From: an uncultured Xanthobacteraceae bacterium
Lineage (GTDB): Bacteria > Pseudomonadota > Alphaproteobacteria > Rhizobiales > Xanthobacteraceae
NCBI GenBank assembly: GCA_955652195.1
Contig: CATPBC010000351.1
Span: 1-7,472 of the forward strand
Reading direction: 5' to 3'
DNA length: 7,472 nucleotides
Shown here: positions 1 to 5,556 of the stretch, one piece after another
How positions within the stretch are numbered: the stretch's first letter is position 1
Layout of the letters: the number at the start of each line of letters is the position of its first letter
Position numbers and translations under genes: made by a program
Notes under the pieces: generated by a model
Seen by the model: the letters and a program-made list of their open reading frames with translations, nothing else
What the model was told of the DNA's origin: nothing
Databases searched by the model: none

Positions 1-1
1 C

Positions 2-523
2 GCCCGTAATGCGCGTTCCATCCTGTTTCCCGATGCCAACGGTTATAGCCCCGAGCGTGGCGCGATCGAACGCGGACAAATCCGATCGCGAACGGGAAAT
101 GCACCGTTACATCAGCTTCTCCAAGTGGTGAGACAAAATAAATTGCCGGCACGTCTGTCGCGCGATGCCGGAGCTTATCTTTGCAATTACGCCTACTGGC
201 GCGCTTTGCAGCACGCCAGCAGCAGGCATTCGCTGGTGCAGTTCGTTCACATTCCGTGGGTCAACGCGGCGCCGCAGCGCGGAACGTTCAAACGGCGCCT
301 GCCGCCGCTTTCGCGGCTAGTGACTGTGGCTGAGAGTCTTTTGATCGCATTGCTTGCCGCAAGCCAGCGGTTACGGCAGCAGGCTAGCGAAGCGCGTCGG
401 TTATCCGGATCTGGCCAATCTCGAAGCCGTTCCAATTGCGCAGGCTCGGCTGCACGAAGCGCTCGAGCCCCGCGCGCTCGCTCGCGGCGAGCGGCAGAAA
501 CCGGGCGATCGCCGCCGCCGTAA
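2..523 (+). CDS. pcp: Pyroglutamyl-peptidase I (pyrrolidone-carboxylate peptidase), 5'-truncated
   Basis: This is the C-terminal part of a cytosolic cysteine peptidase (family C15) that removes N-terminal pyroglutamate from peptides. The frame is open from the window edge, so the true start lies to the left; the GTG at 125 is internal. Seen in the sequence: an RNARSxLFPDA stretch near the left edge, then the nucleophile motif SRDAGAYLCN (Cys is codon 61 of the visible frame) and the catalytic His in VQFVHIPW (codon 83). The 22-residue Cys-to-His spacing is close to the 24 of the Bacillus enzyme (Cys144/His168). The catalytic Glu would lie outside the window. After the His the family normally needs about 45 more residues, which would end near position 370-390. 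Here the frame continues to a TAA at 521-523, adding a low-complexity Arg/Ser/Ala tail that is antisense to the neighbouring asparaginase gene. The identity is solid; whether the tail is part of a functional protein is uncertain. Confidence 0.85.
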   Translation, partial: ARNARSILFPDANGYSPERGAIERGQIRSRTGNAPLHQLLQVVRQNKLPARLSRDAGAYLCNYAYWRALQHASSRHSLVQFVHIPWVNAAPQRGTFKRRLPPLSRLVTVAESLLIALLAASQRLRQQASEARRLSGSGQSRSRSNCAGSAARSARAPRARSRRAAETGRSPPP

Positions 524-1385
524 TCGCCTGCGCCGCGCGGCTGGCGCCGTCATCGCATTTGACCGCGATGCCTAATCCCTCATGCGGCAGCGCTGCGCAA
601 GAGACGCCTTCGGCACCGGTTTTCACGAGCGCGCGTTCGGCGAACAGCTGCATAATTTCGGTGCAGAAGCGACCGGTGCCGGCGACGTACCACGGTTGCC
701 GCACGCAGGCCTGGCGAAGCCGCGCCGCGGCACGCGCGCGCTCGGTGGAAATGCCGCGGCTGGCGCCGAATTTCGCAAATGCATGCGCGAGATTGTGCAG
801 CGGTACCGCCCAGGTCGGCACCGAGCAGCCGTCGATGGCGCAGAGCGTCTCGCCGAGCGCCGCGCCGGTAAAATCCTCCAGCACGGCACGGACGAGGCGC
901 TGGACCGGATGCTCAGCCCGCCAGTATTCGGCGTGATCGAGGCCCATCGCGCGCGCGACACAAAGAAAGCCGGCATGCTTGCCAGAGCAATTGTTATGCA
1001 GCGGTGACGGTACGCCGGATCGCGCCACCGCGGCGGCCGCGGGCTGCGCAATGGGCCAATGCGCGCCGCAGCGCAAGGCTGACGGATCGAGGCCGGCTTT
1101 CGCCAGCATCCGCTCGACGCCGGCCACGTGCGCCGCTTCGCCGCTGTGCGAGGCGCAGGCGAGCGCTAGTTCCTCTTCAGCCAAACCAAAGCGCTCCGCC
1201 GCGCCCTGTTCGATGAGCGGCAGGGCCTGCAACGCCTTGACTGCGGAACGCGGGAAGATCAGCGTCGTCACGTCGCCGATGGCGAGCACGGTGTTGCCTT
1301 CGGCATCGCTGACGGCAACCGCGCCGCGGTGCCGGCTCTCCACCAGCGGTCCGCGTATCACTTCGACCAGGACGGGATTAGCCAT
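384..1385 (-). CDS. L-asparaginase, Rhizobium etli type (AsnaseII family, PF06089)
   Basis: A 333-residue enzyme expected to hydrolyse L-asparagine to aspartate and ammonia. It belongs to the class 3 (R. etli AnsA/ReAV-like) asparaginases, which are unrelated to the E. coli types. The residues known from ReAV can all be placed with a constant offset of one or two: Ser47 and Lys50 in PRSAVKALQ (Ser48/Lys51), Ser79 in CASHSGE (Ser80), Cys133 and Lys136 in HNNCSGKHAG, and Cys187 in IDGCSVPT (the Cys135/Lys138/Cys189 zinc site). There is no signal peptide, so it is probably cytosolic. I chose the ATG at 1385 (MANPVLVEV) over an earlier codon at 1412, because AGGTGG lies about 10 nt upstream and the family starts with this strand. 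The gene converges with the peptidase gene, sharing 140 bp at the 3' ends, and diverges from the glycosyltransferase across 82 bp. It could be used for asparagine as a nitrogen source. In R. etli the homologue is called ansA, but orthology is not shown here. Confidence 0.92.
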   Translation of the reverse strand: MANPVLVEVIRGPLVESRHRGAVAVSDAEGNTVLAIGDVTTLIFPRSAVKALQALPLIEQGAAERFGLAEEELALACASHSGEAAHVAGVERMLAKAGLDPSALRCGAHWPIAQPAAAAVARSGVPSPLHNNCSGKHAGFLCVARAMGLDHAEYWRAEHPVQRLVRAVLEDFTGAALGETLCAIDGCSVPTWAVPLHNLAHAFAKFGASRGISTERARAAARLRQACVRQPWYVAGTGRFCTEIMQLFAERALVKTGAEGVSCAALPHEGLGIAVKCDDGASRAAQAITAAAIARFLPLAASERAGLERFVQPSLRNWNGFEIGQIRITDALR

Positions 1386-1392
1386 CAGATAA

Positions 1393-1422
1393 TTGCCACC
1401 TGCTCTGGACAATCTCTATATT
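1393..1422 (+). promoter_or_regulatory. Candidate sigma70-type promoter for the glycosyltransferase gene
   Basis: TTGCCA (1393-1398) and TATATT (1417-1422) each match the consensus at five of six positions and are separated by 18 bp. Transcription would start near 1429, about 40 nt before the ATG at 1468. This agrees with that start and rules out the in-frame TTG at 1393. The -35 box is only 8 bp from the asparaginase start codon on the other strand. No operator-like dyad of note was seen. Sequence match only. Confidence 0.45.
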
Positions 1423-1467
1423 CTCCCAACGTTGCCCGACGGCGCGTTTCTCGGCAATGTTGCCGTC

Positions 1468-2178
1468 ATGGGGCGGCTTACGATCATCGTTCCGGTGCTT
1501 GACGAAGCGGCAATCATCGCTGCAACGCTGCAAGCGCTCGCGCCGCTGCGCGCTCGCGGCGCGGAAGTGATCGTGGTCGACGGCGGCAGCAGCGACGGCA
1601 CGCCGGCGCTAGCGGGTCCCTTGGCCGACCGAGTGATCATGGGTCGGCGCGGCCGTGGCGCGGCGATGAATGCCGGGGCGGCCGTTGGTGCTGGCGACGC
1701 GTTTGTCTTCCTGCATGCCGATACAATCTTGCCGGACGATGCCGACCGTCTGATTGCGGCTGCGCTCGCCCGCCGCGCCTGGGGCCGCTTTGATCTGCGC
1801 ATCGCCGGGCGGCATCCGCTCCTCGCCCTCGTCGCCCGCATGATCAATTGGCGCTCGCGGCTGACCGGCATCGGCACCGGCGATCAGGCAATCTTCGTCG
1901 CGCGCAAAACATTCTGGGCGGTCGGCGGCTTTCCCGACTTGCCGCTGATGGAAGACATCGCGCTGTCGCGAAGGCTCAAGCGGCTGAGCCGCCCGTTTTG
2001 CATTGCCACGCCGGCGGTGACCTCGGGACGGCGCTGGGACTACTACGGTGTCCTGCGCACAATTGTCCTGATGTGGCGCTTGCGGCTTGCTTATTATTTC
2101 GGCGTCGCGCCGGCCCGGCTGGCGCTCGCATACGGCCGCGTTCCGTCCTCACCCGCGCAGAGCGGCACCCGGCCATAA
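1468..2178 (+). CDS. Family 2 glycosyltransferase, TIGR04283 type (rSAM/selenodomain-associated transferase 2)
   Basis: A 236-residue GT-A fold protein predicted to use a nucleotide sugar. Visible in order: the N-terminal strand RLTIIVPVLDEA (3-14), the nucleotide-binding VVDGGSSDGT (36-45), GRGAAMNAGA (62-71), the DxD-like metal site in FLHADT (81-86), AWGRFD (104-109), RSRLTGIGTGDQ (129-140), PLMEDIALSRRLKR (159-172) and TSGRRW (185-190). This series is typical of TIGR04283, which is often found with a CofC-like partner (TIGR04282); no partner is in the window. The acceptor and product are unknown, and the family name does not prove a radical-SAM link. The ATG at 1468 was chosen because the motif alignment begins there and a promoter candidate lies at 1393-1422; the Shine-Dalgarno is poor. 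A hydrophobic stretch near the C-terminus (about 198-215) may touch the membrane. Its last 30 bp overlap the 3' end of the convergent ene-reductase gene. Confidence 0.87.
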   Translation: MGRLTIIVPVLDEAAIIAATLQALAPLRARGAEVIVVDGGSSDGTPALAGPLADRVIMGRRGRGAAMNAGAAVGAGDAFVFLHADTILPDDADRLIAAALARRAWGRFDLRIAGRHPLLALVARMINWRSRLTGIGTGDQAIFVARKTFWAVGGFPDLPLMEDIALSRRLKRLSRPFCIATPAVTSGRRWDYYGVLRTIVLMWRLRLAYYFGVAPARLALAYGRVPSSPAQSGTRP

Positions 2179-3249
2179 AGCCGGCCCGACACGCTGATAT
2201 TGCGGCGGCCGTGCCACCTCCGCGCCAAGTACTTGCGCGGCGTGCCAAGCCCAATGCGGATCGTCGAGGAAGGCGCGCGCCATCGCGATCATATCCGCCT
2301 TGCCCTCGGCGATAATCGCTTCGGCCTGTTTGGCATTGACGATCATGCCAACAACGCGAACCGGCAGCCCGGTTTCCCGGCGTACACGCTCGGCAATTGG
2401 AACATTGAAGCCGGGTTCATTGGGCCAGCGGCTTTCCGGCGTAATATTGGCCGAGGAGATATCGACGTAATCAATCCCGGCAGCTTTGAGCGCCTTCGCC
2501 ATAGCAACCGCATCATCGGCGGTGAGACCGCCATCCACCCAATCGGTGCCGGTGATGCGGGCGCCAAGCGGGATGCCGCGCGGCACCACCGCGCGCGTGT
2601 CGCGCACCACTTGCAACGGAAAACGCATGCGGCCTTCGAACGAGCCGCCAAACTCGTCGTTGCGTTTATTGGCAAGCGGCGAAACGAAACTGTGGAGCAA
2701 ATAACCGTGCGCGAAGTGTAGCTCGATGGCATCGAAGCCGAGCCGCACGGCGCGTTTCGCGGCGCCGGCGAAGTCGGCGCGCACCCGCGCCATGTCCTCC
2801 TCGTTCATGGCGCGCGGGGTGTGCCAGCCCGGACCGAATGGCACTGCCGATGGCGCAATCGTCGGCCACGGATCTTCGCTCGGCGACAGCGGCTTGGCGC
2901 CTTCCCAAGGACGCTGGGCCGACGCCTTGCGCCCGGCATGTGCCAGTTGAATGCCGAGCTTGGCCGTGCCGGTCCGCCGGCAATGGGCGACGATGTGGGC
3001 GAGCGCATCTTCGCAAGCATCTGAATAAAGGCCCAGGCAGCCGTGGGTGATGCGGCCATGGCGCTCGACATGGGTCGCTTCAACGACGAGCAACCCGGCG
3101 CCGGAATTGGCCAGCATGCCGAGATGCGTCAAGTGCCAGTCATTGGCCACGCCGTCATTCGCGCTGTACTGGCACATCGGCGACACAACGATGCGGTTCG
3201 GCAGCGTCAGATCGGCAAGTTTTATCGGCGAGAACAATGCGCTCGGCAT
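2149..3249 (-). CDS. NADH:flavin oxidoreductase / ene-reductase, Old Yellow Enzyme family (YqjM/NamA-like)
   Basis: A 366-residue FMN-dependent TIM-barrel enzyme that uses NAD(P)H to reduce activated C=C bonds of enones, and often quinones or nitro compounds. The features are those of the thermophilic-like YqjM class. Cys26 and Tyr28 in PMCQYS carry the same numbers as in YqjM. ATHVERHGRITHGCLGLY follows at 58-75 and QLAHAGRKAS at 101-110. A PSAVPFGPGWHTPRAM loop lies at 133-148, and the substrate-binding His pair is His178/His181 in ELHFAHGYLLHSF. SPLANKRNDEFGGS comes after it, and ADMIAMARAFLDDPHW forms the C-terminal phosphate-binding end. No signal peptide is seen, so it is cytosolic. The length is normal for the family. 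The ATG at 3249 fits the family N-terminus (ALFSPIKLADLTLPNRIVVSPM), though its Shine-Dalgarno is weak. It runs in the same direction as the small gene upstream but is separated by 117 bp. Its physiological substrate cannot be read from the sequence. Confidence 0.93.
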   Translation of the reverse strand: MPSALFSPIKLADLTLPNRIVVSPMCQYSANDGVANDWHLTHLGMLANSGAGLLVVEATHVERHGRITHGCLGLYSDACEDALAHIVAHCRRTGTAKLGIQLAHAGRKASAQRPWEGAKPLSPSEDPWPTIAPSAVPFGPGWHTPRAMNEEDMARVRADFAGAAKRAVRLGFDAIELHFAHGYLLHSFVSPLANKRNDEFGGSFEGRMRFPLQVVRDTRAVVPRGIPLGARITGTDWVDGGLTADDAVAMAKALKAAGIDYVDISSANITPESRWPNEPGFNVPIAERVRRETGLPVRVVGMIVNAKQAEAIIAEGKADMIAMARAFLDDPHWAWHAAQVLGAEVARPPQYQRVGPALWPGAALRG

Positions 3250-3284
3250 CAGTCGTCACATGCGGCTCGAGGGAGAAAATTTCA

Positions 3285-3299
3285 AGCGCCCGCGGCGCT
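3285..3299. other. Small GC-rich hairpin in the leader of the ene-reductase gene
   Basis: A perfect 6-bp dyad, AGCGCC-CGC-GGCGCT, lies about 36 bp upstream of the ene-reductase start, inside the 117-bp gap 3250-3366. On the plus strand it is followed by GTTTT, so it looks weakly terminator-like in that direction, although no plus-strand gene ends there. Nothing else convincing was found in this gap. In a high-GC genome a dyad of this size can occur by chance. Confidence 0.25.
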
Positions 3300-3366
3300 G
3301 TTTTGGATCGTGCAGGCTGGCGATAACGCGTCTGGATAAGGGCTTGGGGCCTTTAAGTCCAGCACC

Positions 3367-3723
3367 TCAAATCGGCGCCGGAACGCTCGCCAAGAGTGCC
3401 GCTGCGGTTCGGCGGCGGCTGGTGGACCCGCTATGCGGCCGCGGGCGCAATTCCAATTCGCTGCCGTCCCGGTTTTGTTGCTCGTTTTGTTTGCTGCTGT
3501 GCCGAACGGCTATTTGCTCAGTCACCGGTAGTCCCGCCAGCGACGCCCAGCGGTTGCGGAGATCCAGCATCTTGCGCATTTCGTCGAGAAATTGCGCATG
3601 CGTGTAGTAGTGCTGCCAGCGCCCGGTATTCCACAATTCGATGAAATTCTGTTGCCGACGCTCGACCAATGCGAGCCATCTGCGGGCGGTACTGTCGTAC
3701 GGGCTTTCCTGCCGTTCCGACAT
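3367..3723 (-). CDS. Short conserved protein, probably of the TIGR03809 family, function unknown
   Basis: A 118-residue cytosolic protein. The N-terminal 65 residues look like a folded, mostly helical domain rich in aromatic and charged residues: ARRWLALVERRQQNFIELW, then GRWQHYYTHAQFLDEMRKML. This pattern recalls the small TIGR03809 proteins of Bradyrhizobium, Rhodopseudomonas and relatives, for which I know no function; the assignment is from memory of the pattern and is tentative. The last 40 residues (Gln/Asn-rich, then Arg/Ser/Pro) look disordered. I chose the ATG at 3723. An upstream TTG at 3735 would lie inside a perfect hairpin (3735-3758), and neither start has a clear Shine-Dalgarno. 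It is flanked by non-coding DNA on both sides and is probably monocistronic. The aromatic motifs make it more credible than the open frames on the opposite strand. Confidence 0.68.
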   Translation of the reverse strand: MSERQESPYDSTARRWLALVERRQQNFIELWNTGRWQHYYTHAQFLDEMRKMLDLRNRWASLAGLPVTEQIAVRHSSKQNEQQNRDGSELELRPRPHSGSTSRRRTAAALLASVPAPI

Positions 3724-3733
3724 GAAGCGAGCC

Positions 3734-3758
3734 AAAAGCGCCGTTGAGTCGGCGCTTT
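3734..3758 (-). terminator. Terminator-like 9-bp hairpin just in front of the small gene's start
   Basis: AAAGCGCCG (3735-3743) and CGGCGCTTT (3750-3758) form a perfect 9-bp stem with a 6-nt loop. Read on the minus strand the stem ends in TTTT, the layout of a short intrinsic terminator. It ends only about 10 nt before the ATG at 3723. It could end transcription arriving from the right, act as a leader attenuator, or be a chance dyad. The stem is clear; the function is inferred. Confidence 0.5.
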
Positions 3759-3820
3759 CAGATAATCAACGTGCCGCGCCGATTCGAGCAACAAAAAATG
3801 AATGCGCCGGCGGCAGACTA

Positions 3821-3843
3821 TTTGTTGACTTTTAGTTTGTTGA
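3821..3843 (+). repeat. Direct repeat TTTGTTGA x2, period 15
   Basis: TTTGTTGA occurs at 3821-3828 and again at 3836-3843. A complementary CAACAAA lies at 3789-3795. The repeat sits in an AT-rich island within a GC-rich window and overlaps the weak promoter candidate, so it could be a regulator binding site. No regulator is identified. The period of 15 bp is not a whole number of helical turns. Confidence 0.35.
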
Positions 3844-3856
3844 TAACTGCGTGCAA
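3829..3856 (-). promoter_or_regulatory. Weak promoter candidate for the small gene
   Basis: Reading the minus strand, TTGCAC (3856-3851) and TAAAAG (3834-3829) are 16 bp apart. They lie in a locally AT-rich segment about 105 nt upstream of the ATG at 3723. The -10 match is poor. The 3735-3758 hairpin would fall in the resulting leader. Confidence 0.22.
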
Positions 3857-3882
3857 AACGATTCGATATGGCGGGACTTGTT

Positions 3883-4074
3883 CGTATCCCGGGTGCGGTG
3901 CAGCGTGCCCGTCGCGTGGCGCCCTGGTGTACTTAATTCTCGTAGCTTTTTTCCGGGCGCAGCGCAGCATGAAATGATGCGCTGTAGACCCGGGATCGTA
4001 TCAGACGCAGAGTTTGTAACGATCCCGAATCAGCGGCGCAGCGTTTCTACGCTGCACCGCGTCCGGGATACAAA
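3883..4074. repeat. Mosaic of GC-rich palindromic intergenic repeats (REP-like)
   Basis: This stretch has no credible gene and holds interleaved inverted repeats. The 24 bases at 3883-3906 match the reverse complement of 4049-4072 at 21 of 24 positions. A hairpin at 3953-3993 has a CCGGG/CCCGG base and a CAGCGCA/TGCGCTG upper stem closed by a GAA loop. A second hairpin at 4013-4074 has TTTGT/ACAAA, ATCCCG/CGGGAT and GCAGCGT/ACGCTGC layers around a TTCT loop. The core ATCCCGG/CCGGGAT occurs in several orientations. Such elements resemble the palindromic repeats scattered between genes in Bradyrhizobium-like genomes (family knowledge; copy number here unknown). It lies 20 bp after the RidA gene stop, so the nearer hairpin may protect or end that transcript, although no T-run follows it on the minus strand. 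Confidence 0.7.
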
Positions 4075-4094
4075 CACGAACAATATGACCTCGC

Positions 4095-4556
4095 TCACGA
4101 TTTGACTGCGACGATGCCCTCGATCTCAACCGAAATCTGGTTCGGCAGCATCACATTGCCGACCGCTGAGCGGGCATGGCGGCCTGCTTCGCCGAACACT
4201 TCAACAAACAAATCGGAACAGCCGTTGATGACTTTGGGCGAGTCGTTGAAATTCGGCGCGGCGTTGACCATGCCGAGCAGTTTGACGATGAAATCGACCC
4301 GGTCGAGCGAGCCGAGCGCATCGCGCATGGCGGCAAGAAGGCCGAGCCCGACAAGCCGCGCCCGGCGGTAACCCTCCTCGATACTGACGTCTACGCCGAG
4401 TTTGCCGGTGAGCTGGACGCCTTTACTGTCGCGCGGGCCCTGCCCCGCCAGATAGAGGACGTTTCCGACTAGGCGATAGGGCAGATAATTGGCGACCGGC
4501 TTCTGCAGTTCCGGCAGCACAATGCCGAGCTCTTTCAAGCGTGCTTCCGCACCCAT
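4095..4556 (-). CDS. RidA/YjgF/YER057c/UK114 family protein
   Basis: A 153-residue cytosolic protein of the Rid superfamily, whose best-known members hydrolyse reactive enamine/imine intermediates released by PLP enzymes such as threonine dehydratase. Visible: LYLAGQGPRD (34-43), GYRRARLVGLGLLAAMRDALGSL (62-84), a DFIVKLLGMVNAAPNFNDSPKVINGCSDLF segment (88-117), and the signature HARSAVGxxxLPxxxxVEIEGIVAV near the end. Arg129 corresponds to Arg105 of E. coli RidA, which binds the substrate carboxylate, so imine deaminase activity is possible. The protein is longer than E. coli RidA (128 residues) because of an N-terminal extension, and it looks like the YjgF_like_1 branch (cd02199), whose members are not all deaminases. 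The start at 4556 is well supported: AGGAGG (complement of 4563-4568) sits 6 nt upstream. It is the last gene of the liv-type operon, 37 bp after livM. Confidence 0.88.
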   Translation of the reverse strand: MGAEARLKELGIVLPELQKPVANYLPYRLVGNVLYLAGQGPRDSKGVQLTGKLGVDVSIEEGYRRARLVGLGLLAAMRDALGSLDRVDFIVKLLGMVNAAPNFNDSPKVINGCSDLFVEVFGEAGRHARSAVGNVMLPNQISVEIEGIVAVKS

Positions 4557-4593
4557 GACTGTCCTCCTGTGGGATCGATCAAATCCGCTGAAG

Positions 4594-5556
4594 TCACAGC
4601 CGCACGCGCAAGCGCGCCGCCAACTCGCCGACGATGCCGCGGCGGAACGAGAGAACGCAGATGACGAAGACCGCGCCCTGGATGACCAGTACCCATTGGC
4701 CGAACGGCGCTAGGTAGTTTTCCAAGGCCACGATCAAAAAGGCGCCGACGATCGGGCCGAAGATTGTGCCAAGTCCGCCGACCAGCGTCATCAGCACGAC
4801 CTCTCCCGACATGGTCCAATGGACGTCGGTCAGCGAGGCAAGCTGGAACACCAGGGCCTTCAGCGACCCGGCCAGGCCCGCCAACGTCGCCGACAGCACG
4901 AACGCGACCAGCTTGTAGTCGTCGGTCTTGTAACCCAGCGAGATCGCGCGTTGTTCGTTTTCGCGGATCGCCTTGAGAACTTCGCCGAACGGCGAATTGA
5001 TGATGCGATAGATCAGGAAAAATGCGGCGAGCACGACGACAGCAACAAAAGCGTACATCGTCGTTTCATTGTTGAGATCGAATGCGCCGAACAGCCATCC
5101 GCGCGGCACGCCTTGGATGCCGTCTTCGCCGCCGGTCATTGGGGCCCGCAGCGCCACCAGATACATCATCTGCGCCAGCGCCAGCGTGATCATGGCGAAG
5201 TAAATGCCCTGGCGGCGGATGGCGACGACGCCGGCGATCAGCCCGAGCACCAGCCCGGTCGCGGTGCCGCAGAGCACGGCCAATTCCGGCGGCAATCCCC
5301 AGACCTTGGCCGAATAGGCCGCCAGATAACTTGCCCAGCCGAAATACAGTGCGTGGCCGAACGAGACCAAGCCGACATAGCCGATCAGAAGATTGAAGGC
5401 GCAGGCGAATAGCGCAAAGCACAGCGCCTTCATGACAAAGACCGGGTAGAGCACAAAGGGCGCGGCGGTCAGAAATACCACCAGCGCGGCGCCAGCGACG
5501 GCGACGCTCCATTCGGTTTCGCGCCGAACCGGCGCTGCCGCGGCAAGCGTTGCCAT
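4594..5556 (-). CDS. livM: Branched-chain amino acid-type ABC transporter permease LivM
   Basis: A 320-residue polytopic inner-membrane permease of the HAAT (Liv) family. It pairs with LivH to form the channel through which the periplasmic binding protein passes its substrate. Hydrophobic segments occur throughout, from about residue 18 onward. Family marks: GYVGLVSFGHALYFG (59-73), GIYFAMITLALAQMMYLV (117-134), GGEDGIQGVPR (142-152), and the cytoplasmic ATPase-contact loop AIRENEQRAISLGY (196-209). A late LMTLVGGLGTIFGPIVGAF segment follows. The ATG at 5556 shares its A with the last base of the livH TGA (TGATG), which suggests coupled translation; a GTG one codon earlier would overlap livH by four bases instead. 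RidA follows after 37 bp with no terminator seen. Substrates in this family go well beyond Leu/Ile/Val (other amino acids, amides, urea, aromatic acids), so the name reflects homology only. Confidence 0.93.
   Translation of the reverse strand: MATLAAAAPVRRETEWSVAVAGAALVVFLTAAPFVLYPVFVMKALCFALFACAFNLLIGYVGLVSFGHALYFGWASYLAAYSAKVWGLPPELAVLCGTATGLVLGLIAGVVAIRRQGIYFAMITLALAQMMYLVALRAPMTGGEDGIQGVPRGWLFGAFDLNNETTMYAFVAVVVLAAFFLIYRIINSPFGEVLKAIRENEQRAISLGYKTDDYKLVAFVLSATLAGLAGSLKALVFQLASLTDVHWTMSGEVVLMTLVGGLGTIFGPIVGAFLIVALENYLAPFGQWVLVIQGAVFVICVLSFRRGIVGELAARLRVRL

Noticed and set aside
125..127. GTG as the start of the peptidase gene
   Set aside because: The frame upstream to the window edge encodes recognisable family sequence (RNARSxLFPDA), so the gene is truncated and the GTG is internal.
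384..1385. A functional link between the peptidase and the asparaginase as a peptide/amide recycling unit
   Set aside because: They are convergent, not co-transcribed, and nothing else in the window supports a shared pathway.
3338..3354. Possible hairpin AAGG...CCTT after the small gene's stop
   Set aside because: Only about four base pairs match and no T-run follows; too weak to call a terminator.
3047..3607. 186-codon open frame on the plus strand across the ene-reductase 5' end and the small gene
   Set aside because: It is antisense to a well-supported enzyme, its composition has no family motif, and it crosses the non-coding gap.
3744..3977. Small plus-strand frame of 77 codons with a Cys-containing hydrophobic middle
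   Set aside because: It runs through the direct repeat and the palindromic mosaic, has no Shine-Dalgarno, and shows no recognisable domain.
3883..4074. CRISPR array or tRNA-like structure
   Set aside because: The repeats are inverted and unevenly spaced, not regularly spaced direct repeats, and there is no cloverleaf or CCA end.
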